Below are positions 6,677-6,698 of a stretch of DNA of 6,698 nucleotides, one piece after another. Source of the stretch: Wolbachia endosymbiont of Mansonella ozzardi (lineage in GTDB: Bacteria; Pseudomonadota; Alphaproteobacteria; Rickettsiales; Anaplasmataceae); NCBI RefSeq assembly GCF_020278625.1, contig NZ_JADAKK010000060.1, positions 1 to 6,698 on the forward strand. The letters are read 5' to 3'. Within the stretch, counting starts at the first letter, position 1. Every line of letters starts with the position of its first letter. A program made the position numbers and the translations under genes. Below the pieces are notes generated by a model. The model worked only from the letters and a program-made list of their open reading frames with translations, had not been told where the DNA came from and did no database searches.

Positions 6677-6698
6677 AACTAGTCTAAGCTATAATATT

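Overview
The window is AT-rich and looks like a piece of a Wolbachia-type genome (Rickettsiales, Alphaproteobacteria). The evidence is a pyruvate dehydrogenase E2 gene of the alphaproteobacterial single-lipoyl form, small palindromes of the CCCAGTG-CACTGGG type both inside and outside coding sequence, and heavy gene decay around a few intact genes. The assignment comes from reading the sequence and remembering these families; no database was searched.

Layout. (1) Positions 3-1676 (+): the 3' part of a large gene whose frame is open to the window edge. It encodes a Cys-rich, Gly-rich protein of unknown function. (2) 1799-2348 (+): an unrecognised gene split over three reading frames. (3) 2345-2797 (-): a decayed gene for a secreted bacterial SH3-domain protein of the COG3807 type. 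It converges tail to tail with (2), and a palindromic repeat sits where its start should be. (4) 2902-4251 (+): an intact pdhC/aceF, the E2 component of pyruvate dehydrogenase. Its interdomain linker is built from seven 18-bp tandem repeats that run into a second copy of the palindrome. (5) 4401-5878 (+): a coiled-coil gene broken by about seven frameshifts and a stop, with a ~68-residue internal duplication. It ends over a 41-codon ORF with its own Shine-Dalgarno-like sequence. (6) 5976-6698: no intact gene. It holds a short antisense coding remnant, a ~260-bp element with 15-bp inverted ends and a possible 5-bp target duplication, and degenerate palindromic and direct repeats.

How the parts relate. 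Only pdhC has a confident function: acetyl transfer to CoA at the entry to the TCA cycle, with E1 and E3 encoded elsewhere. The rest is lineage-specific accessory sequence in decay. The best leads are the palindrome/tandem-repeat structure that has become part of the E2 protein, the recoverable SH3 pseudogene, the repeat-bearing coiled-coil locus, and the MITE-like element whose removal rejoins an antisense frame. The repeated frameshifts in (2), (3) and (5) could be real decay or assembly indels. Regions (1) and (4), together about 3 kb, are free of frameshifts, which favours real decay.
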